From Citricoccus sp. CH26A (GTDB lineage Bacteria > Actinomycetota > Actinomycetes > Actinomycetales > Micrococcaceae), in assembly GCF_000224415.1 (NCBI RefSeq), contig NZ_AFXQ01000001.1, forward strand, positions 124,001-188,000: DNA of 64,000 nt, given 5' to 3'. Position numbers and translations under genes: made by a program. Positions within the stretch are counted from its first letter, which is position 1, and every line of letters starts with the position of its first letter. Shown here one piece after another: positions 38,035 to 46,511 of this stretch. The notes below the pieces were generated by a model. It saw nothing but the letters and a program-made list of their open reading frames with translations, made no database searches and was not told the DNA's origin.

Positions 38035-40617
38035 CTATCGACTTCCATAGAGGGTCATGCCTGCCCAGAGATATACTGGACCGCCTTCCAGTTGCTGTTG
38101 TGTAGCTCTGAATGCTTCCAACGGCTTGCGACCGGACCGCCGGTAGCGATGCCATGTTGTCGTAAACCGTCGGGATTCCTGGTCGTTGGCCTTCGTGACA
38201 CTGACCAACAGAGAGCGCGCGCCAGCTTCGAGGAATGATGCGACCAGTCCGAGGGCGTCGTCTCCTGCGAGTGTCATCTCGTGCGCCGTCTGGGGTCGCC
38301 AGCCGGTGCTGCAGGCACTGAGCACTACTTCGGGGTAGGGACAGCGGCGCTGAATGATCTCGCCGGCATCCAGCGTCGAGTTGGAGAGGATCAGTGCACT
38401 TGCCAGCGGCTCCTCCTCGTCAATATCGGCATGGCAGGCCACATGGAGGATCGCATTTTCTCCCTCAGGTCGCCTCAATAGTTCAAGACACGCGGCCTCG
38501 GTGGCGTGCTTACCGCGCGCGGGCGGCATGATCAACCTCTCGGGGCCATAGAGCGCTTCGAGGTCCGATAGCTCCGCCGCAGCTTCAGGAAGAGGCGAGT
38601 AAGTTTCTTCTAGGCCCGTGTAGTCGGGATCGCCGATGAGCGCGACCTGAGGCGAAGACAGAACCGATCCATCCTCAATGGCCAGGGCGGCGAGATTCGG
38701 CAAGAGCCCCACAGCTGCCGAGTCGAACAACCGGCGGCCCTTCATTTTCAAGGCCGCCCAAGGGAGGAGATGGAGGACATCATGAGGCACAACGAGAACG
38801 ACGGATGCAGACGAGAGAGCGCCGGTCAATGCGCGTGAAATACTCGCTGGCAACAGATCAACCAGGTCGACACCGCCCTGCTCGGACAGGTCATAGATGG
38901 TGTGGTCCGGGTTAACTCGTGTCAGGTTGGCGGCGTATTGTCTGACTGCCTGATGGGTGTTGTCGTCCCACGTGCGCTCGTCCACGACCACGCCTTCAGG
39001 TCCTCCCAGCAGTCCAGCAATAAGCCGATCGCCACGGAGATGAAGGATGAGGGCGAGACGCCGAGAGGCTGCCAGCTGGTGGTGTATGGACTCGATGTCT
39101 GGCGGCGCAGGAACTCGCAGACCGCGCCATCGAGGGTCCTTGAGCCTGATCTCTTCCAAGAGAGCACGGCGCTGCTTGAGCAACTCCTCACGATGCCGCA
39201 AGTCTTCGACTTGGGCGATGCCGGCGTAGTCGGCGAAATTCACGGCATCGATGGCCAACGAGAGCTGGTCGAACCTCGACTGCTCGGTGTCGTGGTCGGC
39301 TGGCTGGGGAGGTGTGCTGAGAACCGCAGCCAGTGCCCGAGCCTTAAGGTATTCAACCAGCTCCATCGTCACGACGTCGGCCTTCATGGCCAGTGCCAAG
39401 TCGATGGCCTCGTGGAGCATCGGCAGCTTGTCACGGATGAAACAGGTGTCGAGCTGGTAGCCCAGCGGGGCCAGCCGCAGCGTGTCCGCATCCGCCGCCG
39501 CTTGCCGGTAAGCGGAAAGCGCTTCATCTTGGCGACCCATGGCAGCGAGGGCACGACCTTTACGCCAATGGAGTTTCCACGCGGTATCCAGATCCGGGTA
39601 TGCCTCTTGATCGGCCAATCCGTCAGAGGCCAAATTCAAGGCTTCCGCATAGGTGCCCCGCTGGTGGGCGACGTCCGCCTGCAAGCGGCGCAGGGTTCCT
39701 CGACGAGGGCGCATCAGGCCGCTTTCAAAGTGCAAGGAGACCGTGTTCAGCAGCCGGGTTGCCTTGTCCAGGTCTCCGACTTCCAGAGCGGTCGCTGCCA
39801 GATAAAAGTCGATCGCTCCGGGGGCGAACTCGTCCACGTACTGCCGGGCTTCTTCAAATTGGGGGCGTGCCATCTCAGGATGACCGAGCTTAAGATTGAC
39901 GCGCGCTCGGCCTTGCACTGCCTCGTAGTGCAGCCTCCGCAGAGCTAGGGCATCTTCTCCCGAGGCGTCCCCGACCGGCTCGCCAGCTGCAATCCTCTCG
40001 AGCTGTCTTCTGATGGCTTCCGCCACCTGTGCCTTACTTGGCACACCGAGAGCCAAGCGGTCATCGACGAGAAGTTGTGCCTCCCCCCAGGTATTCAGGG
40101 CGCGGCTGAAATCCCCTAGCCACTCGTATACGTTGGCAAGGTCGGAGACGGTCTGCGCAGCTTCGATCGGATGTGACGCACTGACGAACATTTCTTTGGC
40201 GCGCTGTAGTCCCACGATTGCGTCGTGGAAGCGGCCGGCCGCTGCCGCCTCCTTGGCGCGTGTCAGGGCGAGGCGTGCGGCGGGAACGCCGGATAGATAC
40301 TTCTCAGCGAGCTGGTCAGCCTCGGCTCGGAGGGCAGTTGCTGAAGTCCGGTCACCCTGGGCTTCAACCCAGTCTGCGTGCATGGAAAGGTGCTGAACCA
40401 GAGGCTGTGCAACCGAGCTGGCGTCGAGATTGAACCAGCCCGGCCAGGCTCGCTTGTACATTTCCAGACGCTCCAACCACTCGAGCGCTAGCTCACGGTA
40501 GGTTGAGCTCAGGTGTCGAGCAGCAGGGGCCGCCATAGCATCGATCCCAGCAGCTATCATTCGCTGCTGGAGATCAGCCAGAGCTATCAGTGCGGCCTGT
40601 TCATTATCGGGGTGCAT
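38035..40617 (-). CDS. TPR-repeat CHAT-domain cysteine protease
   Basis: An 860-residue protein. Residues about 60-420 are helical hairpins of TPR type (ALDALRRLHYEAVQGRARVN-like segments; LHWRKGRALAAMGRQDEALS is typical). From about 560 to 860 is a CHAT domain of the caspase-like fold: LLPWAALKMKGRRLFDSAAV, VALIGDPDYTGL, catalytic His in ILHVACHADID, and catalytic Cys in VVLSACSTGW. It ends RATQQQLEGGPVYLWAGMTL, as CHAT proteins do. CHAT proteases (separase/caspase relatives) act in regulated proteolysis, including anti-phage systems. The TPR part probably senses or docks a partner from this operon. Confidence 0.88.
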   Translation of the reverse strand: MHPDNEQAALIALADLQQRMIAAGIDAMAAPAARHLSSTYRELALEWLERLEMYKRAWPGWFNLDASSVAQPLVQHLSMHADWVEAQGDRTSATALRAEADQLAEKYLSGVPAARLALTRAKEAAAAGRFHDAIVGLQRAKEMFVSASHPIEAAQTVSDLANVYEWLGDFSRALNTWGEAQLLVDDRLALGVPSKAQVAEAIRRQLERIAAGEPVGDASGEDALALRRLHYEAVQGRARVNLKLGHPEMARPQFEEARQYVDEFAPGAIDFYLAATALEVGDLDKATRLLNTVSLHFESGLMRPRRGTLRRLQADVAHQRGTYAEALNLASDGLADQEAYPDLDTAWKLHWRKGRALAAMGRQDEALSAYRQAAADADTLRLAPLGYQLDTCFIRDKLPMLHEAIDLALAMKADVVTMELVEYLKARALAAVLSTPPQPADHDTEQSRFDQLSLAIDAVNFADYAGIAQVEDLRHREELLKQRRALLEEIRLKDPRWRGLRVPAPPDIESIHHQLAASRRLALILHLRGDRLIAGLLGGPEGVVVDERTWDDNTHQAVRQYAANLTRVNPDHTIYDLSEQGGVDLVDLLPASISRALTGALSSASVVLVVPHDVLHLLPWAALKMKGRRLFDSAAVGLLPNLAALAIEDGSVLSSPQVALIGDPDYTGLEETYSPLPEAAAELSDLEALYGPERLIMPPARGKHATEAACLELLRRPEGENAILHVACHADIDEEEPLASALILSNSTLDAGEIIQRRCPYPEVVLSACSTGWRPQTAHEMTLAGDDALGLVASFLEAGARSLLVSVTKANDQESRRFTTTWHRYRRSGRKPLEAFRATQQQLEGGPVYLWAGMTLYGSR

Positions 40618-40628
40618 GATCGAAGTCC

Positions 40629-41354
40629 TTACTCGGACGACACCGGGCGGCTGGACCGGGGACTAATGGACGAATCGCCTGGTGAGGATGTCCTAGTAGC
40701 TAACTGCGCGTGAATGCGCCCGCTGTTCGTTCCGATGGGGTCGAAGTCTTCGGCGAGCAGTTTTTCCAATGTTGTGGTTGGAGCCCATCCATTGACTGAG
40801 ATAAGACCATCGGGAGCTATGCGAATCTCAAGGCGATCGGTTTCCGATGGGAGATTCTCGGCGAGGGCGCGGTACCGGTCTGTGAGGAGGTGGAACTGCT
40901 GATTGGTGGAGCCTACCCAGGGTCGTTCATGGTCTGGCTTCGAGGCTATGTAGGGCCCGTCCACCAGGAGGTCAGTGGCATTAAGCAGCCTGCCGATCTC
41001 CTGGTTCGAAGTCGCTCGGGAACGGAGCCGCGGGAGGGTGTAACCGGTGAATGTCATCACTGACAGGCCCGCCTCTCGCACCTGTTGCGCAATGATCCCT
41101 AGAGGGCCAGCTTGTTCGAACGGTTCTCCACCCAGAAGAGTTATTCCCTCGTCTCCGGAGGCGATCGCGGCGTCGGTCAATTGGTCGACCGACATGGTTA
41201 CTCCGCCGCTAGTCGACCAGAGATGCGGATTGAAGCAACCGTGACACCGGATGGAACATCCCTGGACCCAGATGGCAAACCGCACTCCCGGCCCTTCGGC
41301 GGAGGTGTGGGGGACGACTCGGCCGACCCGGATTGGATCAGAAGTCGACGACAC
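40629..41354 (-). CDS. 4Fe-4S radical SAM activase-like protein (NrdG-type)
   Basis: A 241-residue protein from a GTG at 41354 (VSSTSDPIRVGRVVPHTSAE) that overlaps the preceding stop by 17 bases. The cluster motif is GCSIRCHGCFNPHLW (CxxxCxxC, about residue 35-42), followed by the activase-like ITLLGGEPFEQ, VMTFTGYTLPRL, TDLLVDGPYI and WVGSTNQQFHLL. This is the pattern of anaerobic ribonucleotide-reductase activase-like single-cluster proteins. No glycyl-radical enzyme is nearby, so it probably serves another target, possibly within the DUF1257/DUF2997/AAA module. Confidence 0.87.
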   Translation of the reverse strand: MSSTSDPIRVGRVVPHTSAEGPGVRFAIWVQGCSIRCHGCFNPHLWSTSGGVTMSVDQLTDAAIASGDEGITLLGGEPFEQAGPLGIIAQQVREAGLSVMTFTGYTLPRLRSRATSNQEIGRLLNATDLLVDGPYIASKPDHERPWVGSTNQQFHLLTDRYRALAENLPSETDRLEIRIAPDGLISVNGWAPTTTLEKLLAEDFDPIGTNSGRIHAQLATRTSSPGDSSISPRSSRPVSSE

Positions 41355-42120
41355 GGCCGCTTCCTGCCTGTCCCGGACCGTGTCCTCCGGCTTTGAACAG
41401 CAGATGGTCGCGAATCTTGAGCGCCACGTGCGGCGGCACCTTTGCAGCATCGACGAGGTCCTCAAAGTTCCGGTAACCGTTCCGCGCATCACGGGCGGCC
41501 ACGATCCGCTGAGCCAGTGCGGCGTCGACTCCAGGTAGTTGAGTCAAGTCCGCGACGGTTGCGGTGTCGATGTAGACGTTGATCGCGCCGCCTTGCTCGT
41601 AAGCCGTACCTGTCTCTCCGGTTCGACGCATGCCAGGCGATGGCGGTGATGGTCGATCAAGTTGTCGGTCGTGGGCCCAATAGGCTGCTGGATCCGGATC
41701 AACTTTGGAGGTGGAGGCTGTCGCATGGCGAGGCCTTTCTTGGTTGGCAGCCCGCCCGGGTGGTGGCTGCAGGCCCTGGGGAGTTTGGGACCCGCCGGAA
41801 TTGGCGGAAGGCGACCTTGCGAGCTCCTGCAAATACGTGCCGTTAACGAGGGCCGCATGGACCGTGGGCACAAGCCACGGCACCAGAATTAAGGCCGGCG
41901 CGGCTAAAGCTCCAACCAGTGCTGCAGCGTAGCCCGCGGCGAAAGCTAGATACGATTTCTTGCCGGTTTGTATCCCGGCAATGAGGAATCCCAACCATCC
42001 CAAGAGGCCTAAGGACAGAACTGGTGGAAGGATCCACCACGAATTGAGATACCGCCAGCTTTTACTCGCCAGCTTGGCTTCCGGGGTGTTTTTGACTGGC
42101 TCAGAACTGCTGAACGTCAT
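41338..42120 (-). CDS. Membrane protein with ComEA-type helix-hairpin-helix domain
   Basis: A 260-residue protein. Two to three membrane segments lie at about 25-90 (WWILPPVLSLGLLGWLGFLI; LVGALAAPALILVPWLVP). A proline-rich linker follows, then a ComEA-like HhH motif at about 195-250: INVYIDTATVADLTQLPGVD, ALAQRIVAARDARNGYRNFE and PHVALKIRDHLLF. HhH pairs usually bind DNA but also act in protein contacts. The start ATG at 42120 overlaps the end of the DUF2997 gene by 20 bases, a sign of translational coupling. The role in the operon is unknown; membrane anchoring of the module is a possibility. Confidence 0.8.
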   Translation of the reverse strand: MTFSSSEPVKNTPEAKLASKSWRYLNSWWILPPVLSLGLLGWLGFLIAGIQTGKKSYLAFAAGYAAALVGALAAPALILVPWLVPTVHAALVNGTYLQELARSPSANSGGSQTPQGLQPPPGRAANQERPRHATASTSKVDPDPAAYWAHDRQLDRPSPPSPGMRRTGETGTAYEQGGAINVYIDTATVADLTQLPGVDAALAQRIVAARDARNGYRNFEDLVDAAKVPPHVALKIRDHLLFKAGGHGPGQAGSGRVVDF

Positions 42121-42319
42121 GATGACTCTCACTCGGTTCTCGTGCGTTTATTGCTCTGTACTCGGCGGTAAATGCGCTCGATGTCACCTCTGCCTTCAGG
42201 AGTGCTTCAAGCACTTCGATGTAATCGAGGCAGCGAGCGCCTTTAATTCCCTGGGTCTCTGCTGCAATCGTGCCGTCTGATGCCACCCGCACCACGATCC
42301 GTCGCCCTTGCGTTTCCAT
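42101..42319 (-). CDS. DUF2997 family protein
   Basis: A 72-residue protein starting METQGRRIVVRVASDGTIAA. The core reads ETQGIKGARCLDYIEVLEAL with one Cys, matching the DUF2997 pattern (a short beta hairpin, G-x-K-G-x-x-C, a helix). DUF2997 genes sit beside DUF1257 (Ycf35) and Ycf46 genes in cyanobacteria; here the same trio occurs. The start lies one base after the DUF1257 stop, with GGGAGG as ribosome site. Confidence 0.8.
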   Translation of the reverse strand: METQGRRIVVRVASDGTIAAETQGIKGARCLDYIEVLEALLKAEVTSSAFTAEYRAINAREPSESHHDVQQF

Positions 42320-42320
42320 C

Positions 42321-42770
42321 TCAGGCCTCCCTGTCGACGTTGAGAACGAGCACTACGGTGTCGTCTTCTTGAACCGTCTCCGATGCCACAGTCAGCCCGG
42401 CCTCAGGTGCTCGAGCTCGGATGCGGTCGACGACCTCTTCCTGCACTCGACGTGCGTAGGCCGAGTCGATCGACATGGCAAGTTCCGTGACGCTCTGCGT
42501 GGTGACCGCTCCCCATGCGTGCACGGCCCAGATGCCGTCGGCGTCTCTCGTGAACCGTGCCTGCATGCCTGTCCAGGACCCGAGGATTCCGTCCCTATCA
42601 GCGGCCACCACGGCACCGGTGTCCGCCAGGGCCATCCGCAGCAATCTTTCGTCCTTCATACGCGTTGCGACGGTCACCACCGGCCGACCCGCCGCATCAG
42701 CGCCCTGTTTGGCCTTCCATGCTGCAACGGCAGCTATGGCCATCGGTACGAGCAATAGTTCGACGCTCAT
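42321..42770 (-). CDS. DUF1257 (Ycf35-like) protein with N-terminal hydrophobic anchor
   Basis: A 149-residue protein whose ATG overlaps the ATPase stop (TGATG). It begins with a hydrophobic stretch MSVELLLVPMAIAAVAAW that could anchor it, which classical Ycf35 proteins lack. The rest follows DUF1257: VTVATRMKDERLLRMALADT, a beta hairpin ending GIWAVHAWG, then AYARRVQEEVV and TVASETVQEDDTVVLVLNV. Ycf35 is a chloroplast and cyanobacterial protein of unclear role. Finding it in a non-phototroph's island beside a Ycf46-like ATPase suggests a general module. Confidence 0.78.
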   Translation of the reverse strand: MSVELLLVPMAIAAVAAWKAKQGADAAGRPVVTVATRMKDERLLRMALADTGAVVAADRDGILGSWTGMQARFTRDADGIWAVHAWGAVTTQSVTELAMSIDSAYARRVQEEVVDRIRARAPEAGLTVASETVQEDDTVVLVLNVDREA

Positions 42771-44542
42771 CAGAAGTCCACCAGTCTCCCACCTCGGGCT
42801 AGGGCCCGGTCCGTCTGACTGCTTATGGGACCATCTGGCGGCAAAGGCATCTCTTCGTTCTGCTGTGCCGTCACGTACCCCGAACGATCCTCGGTGGTCG
42901 TCGCTGCGACTGCCCGCCTGGCCGCCCATTCGCGGATTGCAGAGACCTGCTCAGCCTGTGTCACGCTGAGCGGAACCATATTGCGAACTGCACGCTCCAG
43001 ATCAGATTTCGTGAGCGATCGCCGGTCCGCGAAAGCGTCGAACAGACCTGCTATCACAGCCTGCTCAATCTCCGCGCCCGAGTAGCCCTCGGTCACTTCT
43101 GCAAGTTGATCGGTCAAGACCTCGCTCACCGAGATGTCACCCGCTACTTTCGTGTTTTCAAGTCGACGAGCAAGATGAACATTCCACACTTGACGCCGTT
43201 CGGTTTCTGTCGGGAGATCCACGAAGAAGATTTCGTCAAATCTTCCTTTCCGCAAGAACTCGGGTGGCAGCACATCCACGCTGTTGGCGGTGGCAATCAC
43301 GAATACCGGCAGGGTCTTTTCCTGCATCCACGTGAGGAACGAACCAAAGACCCGCGATGACGTGCCAGAGTCGTGGGATAATCCTGACACGCCTGAAAAT
43401 CCCTTCTCTATCTCGTCGATCCACAAAACGCAGGGCGCGGTTGCCTCCGCAGCGCGGATGGCGCTGCGCATATTGTGCTCACTGGACCCCACTAGTCCTG
43501 CGAAGACTCTGCCGATGTCCAACCTCAACAGCGGCAAGCCCCACGTCGCGGCAACAGCCTTGGCGGATAATGACTTGCCACATCCCGGGACACCCGTGAT
43601 CAGCACTCCCCGTGGTGCGGGCAGACAGTAGTCTTTCGCTTCCGCCATCCAGGAGTCGCTTCGCTTCGCTAGCCAGCGCTTTAGATTCTGCAGCCCTCCT
43701 ACATCGTCGAGACCTACCTCTGAAGAGACGAACTCCAGCAGGCCAGACTTCCGGATCGCTTGGCGCTTTTCATCGAGGACTACCTCCACGGCCGAGTTCG
43801 ATAGAACGCCATCCTCGACCATGGCTCGCGCAAAGGCATTCTCCGCCTCATGCAATGTCAGCCCCATAGCGGCTTTGGATAACCGTTCACGACCTTCATC
43901 GTCCACCTCGACGCGGAGACGATCATTGTCGGAATTGCGCTTGATCATATTGTCCAGGACTTGGCGAATTTCTAACTGACTGGGCAAAGGGAAATCAACG
44001 ATGGTCCATTCCTTCTCCAGCTCGGGAGGGATCCGTAGCACCGGGGCAACTATGATGAGCACCCGAGGTTCGTCGCCGAATTGGAAATCTCGCGCGATAT
44101 CGCGCAGTCGTCGCACCAGCGACGCGTCGGCGGATCGACCGCTTCCGTCCCCCAACAGAGCGTGCAAGTCATGGAAGACGAAGACCGCGCGACTGGGATG
44201 GTGCTGCAGAATCCAGTCGAGAGCACGTCCGGGATCCTGCGTGTTCGGTTGCACCGCCCTATCCGGACTGATCAATCCTTCAGTGAGAGTCCATTGCCAG
44301 ACTGGTCGGGCAATTCGCAGTCGGTTCGTATCGGAGGCCACGGAAACGATTTCTTCGAGCACACGCGTCTCTTCAAAGGACTCGATGTAGAGGGTCGGAT
44401 ACCGTGCTTTTAGAAGCAGTTCGAGGTCATCTCGGAAACCGCGTGCGCTCTTGCGTGCAGTCTTAGGTGACACATGCAAATTGGTTGACGTGGAACCGGC
44501 CATGGTAACCCCTAAGTTCTTACCGGTCTCCTGCGAGTACAA
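42770..44542 (-). CDS. Ycf46-like AAA+ ATPase
   Basis: A 590-residue protein. The N-terminal domain (about 40-270) is a degenerate ATPase-like fold with LLLKARYPTLYIESFEETRV, AVFVFHDLHALL and RVLIIVAPVLRIPPELEKEW, as in Ycf46. A functional AAA+ domain follows: Walker A GVPGCGKSLSAKAVA (about 318), Walker B CVLWIDEIEKGF, sensor ATANSVDVLPPEFLRKGRFD with the Arg finger region, and a C-terminal lid (EGYSGAEIEQAV). It is the first gene of the seven-gene leftward operon and probably its motor. The start could also be the internal ATG at residue 14. Confidence 0.88.
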   Translation of the reverse strand: MYSQETGKNLGVTMAGSTSTNLHVSPKTARKSARGFRDDLELLLKARYPTLYIESFEETRVLEEIVSVASDTNRLRIARPVWQWTLTEGLISPDRAVQPNTQDPGRALDWILQHHPSRAVFVFHDLHALLGDGSGRSADASLVRRLRDIARDFQFGDEPRVLIIVAPVLRIPPELEKEWTIVDFPLPSQLEIRQVLDNMIKRNSDNDRLRVEVDDEGRERLSKAAMGLTLHEAENAFARAMVEDGVLSNSAVEVVLDEKRQAIRKSGLLEFVSSEVGLDDVGGLQNLKRWLAKRSDSWMAEAKDYCLPAPRGVLITGVPGCGKSLSAKAVAATWGLPLLRLDIGRVFAGLVGSSEHNMRSAIRAAEATAPCVLWIDEIEKGFSGVSGLSHDSGTSSRVFGSFLTWMQEKTLPVFVIATANSVDVLPPEFLRKGRFDEIFFVDLPTETERRQVWNVHLARRLENTKVAGDISVSEVLTDQLAEVTEGYSGAEIEQAVIAGLFDAFADRRSLTKSDLERAVRNMVPLSVTQAEQVSAIREWAARRAVAATTTEDRSGYVTAQQNEEMPLPPDGPISSQTDRALARGGRLVDF

Positions 44543-44698
44543 CTGAGAACACAGTAAGCCCGTGGTGGCAAAACCGGCTAGATGTTTTATGTCGCGCGGT
44601 ACGAGCCCTCGCGAGATAGACGTAGACGTCCCGCTACGGCAGGAGGCAAGGGAATGCGGACCGTTCGGGACTGCTGCACGAATAGGTGACAGGGTCGG

Positions 44699-45585
44699 TC
44701 AGGCTGCCTGAGTGGCAGCTGTGGTCATGATGGTCTCGTATTCGATGGGGGTCAATCGGCCCAGGGCTGCTTGCCGGCGGCGTCGGTGGTAGGTCCGTTC
44801 GATCCAGGTGACGATCGCGATCCGCAGCTCCTGGCGGGTGGCCCAGGGGCGGCGGTCCAGGACGTTCTTCTGCAGGAGCGCGAAGAAGCTCTCCAACGCG
44901 GCGTTGTCACCGGCGGCGCCGACCCGGCCCATGGACCCGACCATGGCGTCGCGGTGCAGGGCGAGCACGAACTTCCGGGACCGGAATTGCGATCCTCGGT
45001 CCGTGTGGACGACGCAGCCGGTCACGTCGCCACGGCGGGCGACGGCGTTGTTCAGCGCCGCGACCGCGAGCCGGGACTTCATCCGGTCGCTGATGGAGTA
45101 GCCCACGATCCGTTGGAGTAGACGTCCTTGATCGCGCAGAGGTAGAGCTTGCCTTGGCCGGTGCGGTGTTCGGTGATGTCGGATAGCCACAACTCGTTCG
45201 GCCCCTGGGCAGTGAACCGGTGACGGGTCACGCCGTGCTCGTCGAGGTAGGCGCACAGGTCGTCGTGGACCGGCGGACCGGGCTTGGTGCCGTTCTTGCC
45301 GCGTTTCTTGCCGAACGCAGACCACCAGCCGTTGGTTGAGCAGATCCGCCAGGCGGTGCGCTCGGCCATCGGTTCACCGGCGTCGCGGGCCTCCTCGACC
45401 AGGTAGCGGTAGCCGAACTCCCGGTCGTCGGTGTGGGCATCGAACAGGGCGTTGGCGCGGTAGGCCTGTGCCAGTTCCGCCTCGGTAACCGGGGTGGCGA
45501 GCCAGCGGTAGTAGGGCTGGCGGGCGAGCTTGAGGACCCGACACGTCACCGTGACGGGCACCCCGTCGGCGGCGAGCTCCTTCAC
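44699..45585 (-). pseudogene. IS3-family transposase OrfB, frameshifted
   Basis: The rve-type integrase protein reads [40 protein letters not shown] (first Asp of DDE) and then loses frame at 45110-45112, where AACGG on the coding strand should be AACCGG. The other frame continues RIVGYSISDRMKSRLAVAAL, VVHTDRGSQFRSRKF (second Asp), NAALESFFALLQKNVLD (Glu) and ends TPIEYETIM. All catalytic residues are present, so a single base restores the gene; either a recent mutation or a sequencing undercall. Confidence 0.85.
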
Positions 45586-45899
45586 GAGCGGGTAGAGCCT
45601 TTTGACGGCAGGTTGGCCTGCGACAGGTAGGCCGCGGCGCGGCGCAGCACCTCGTTCTCCTGCTCCAGCAACCGGATGCGCTTCTTGGCCTCGCGCAGTT
45701 CCGCGTTCTCTGCGGCGGTCGTTCCGGACTTCGAGCCGTTCTCGATGTCGGCCCGGCGCATCCAGTTACGCAGGCAGGACTCGGCGATGCCGAAGTCGGA
45801 AGCGATCTGCTTGATGGTCTGGCCAGGTTCACGGTTGCGGGCGACGTTCACGACGTCGTCGCGGAACTCCTGCGGATGGGGCTTGGGCACGGTGTACAT
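45582..45899 (-). CDS. IS3-family transposase OrfA
   Basis: A 105-residue helix-turn-helix protein: [40 protein letters not shown], and a leucine-zipper stretch [19 protein letters not shown]. This is the standard OrfA of IS3 elements, which binds the ends and dimerises. OrfB begins at its 3' end in the -1 frame; in this family a programmed -1 shift makes the OrfAB fusion transposase. Confidence 0.92.
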   Translation of the reverse strand: MYTVPKPHPQEFRDDVVNVARNREPGQTIKQIASDFGIAESCLRNWMRRADIENGSKSGTTAAENAELREAKKRIRLLEQENEVLRRAAAYLSQANLPSKGSTRS

Positions 45900-45949
45900 C
45901 CTTCCAGCAACGCCTCACGGCGTCACAGATCAGATGTCACCTATTCGTG

Positions 45950-45985
45950 CAGCAGTCCCAACCCTCTAACCTCGGGGCGATCTTC
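45950..45985. other. Right attachment junction (attR-like)
   Basis: The IS3 inverted repeat ends at 45959, eight more island bases (AACCCTCT) follow, and the host gene resumes at AACCTCGGGG from 45968. The shared AA is at 45968-45969. Reading frame and residue alignment with the left part are exact, which argues that this is the original integration point and not a random deletion endpoint. Confidence 0.55.
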
Positions 45986-46408
45986 CGCTCGGCGGCGGGA
46001 CTGGGGGTGGACGCCGTCCTGGTCAGTCCCGAGTCCGCTGATCCGCTCTACCGGCGCAGCATCCGCGTGTCGATGGGTACCGTGTTCGCCGTGCCGTGGG
46101 CCCGTATCGGGGGGGCCGACGGCCGGGGCCGGTTGGCCTGGCCCGCCGAGCTGGACCGGCTGCGGGGGGAGGGCTTCACGGTGGCCGCCCTCGAACTCAG
46201 CGAGGAGGCCATCCCCGTGGATGCCCCGGAGCTGCGCGGACACGACCGGCTGGCCATGGTCCTGGGTGCCGAGGGCCCGGGGGTCACCCCGGCGACGCTC
46301 GCGGCCTGTGACCTGCACGTGGCGATCCCCATGTCCGCCGGGGTGGCCTCCCTCAACGTGGCCGCCGCATCGGCCGTCGCCTTCTGGGAATTGCGTTCCC
46401 GCGACTGA
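45968..46408 (+). pseudogene. Stranded 3' half of the host SpoU/TrmH methyltransferase
   Basis: Begins exactly at [20 protein letters not shown] and runs to the original stop, with SPOUT motifs [12 protein letters not shown] and [18 protein letters not shown]. It matches the replacement half at 9060-9479 over its whole length but is clearly diverged. It lacks the N-terminal substrate-binding part and any start signal. It is the displaced tail of the gene at 8589. The next gene, rpmE2, is about 100 bases downstream. Confidence 0.9.
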
Positions 46409-46511
46409 GTGCCGATGCGCTATAGTTGATCCTCGGCCGTGCCGCGGCCGACCCCCAAACGTTCCTGAAAAGCTGCTGGCAAAATCCAGTGGCGCATGCG
46501 AAGGATTCCCC

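Larger units (their letters stand above)
44667..45959 (-). mobile_element. IS3-family insertion sequence with 25-bp perfect inverted repeats
   Basis: The left end GGGACTGCTGCACGAATAGG plus TGACA (44667-44691) is the exact reverse complement of the right end at 45935-45959. Two overlapping minus-strand frames encode OrfA and OrfB. The bases just outside (TTC on the left, AAC on the right) are not a target duplication, so one flank was probably lost by IS-mediated deletion or recombination. A related solo end lies at 10586. Confidence 0.9.
8975..45967. mobile_element. 37-kb genomic island inserted in an RNA methyltransferase gene
   Basis: The host methyltransferase reads up to codon ...SDHT at 8972 and resumes exactly at [11 protein letters not shown] at 45968, with no codons lost. 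Joining the two halves would regenerate a normal SpoU gene. Everything between is foreign: a replacement 3' half of the same gene, IS remnants, lsr2, two convergent operons and an IS3 element. Base composition is visibly more A/T-rich across much of it than in the flanking chromosome. No integrase, relaxase or replication gene is seen, so the element is probably immobile now and may have lost one end to IS-mediated deletion. Confidence 0.85.

Noticed and set aside
8975-45967. Integrative conjugative element or prophage
   Set aside because: No relaxase, type IV secretion, replication, terminase, capsid or portal gene is recognisable, and no integrase remains. It is called a genomic island only.
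8973-45969. Firm serine-integrase core of AA
   Set aside because: Only two bases are shared between the junctions, which can occur by chance. It is noted as compatible but not claimed.
46409-46511. Zur box upstream of rpmE2
   Set aside because: Type B L31 is often Zur-controlled, but no clear palindromic AT-rich Zur site is visible.
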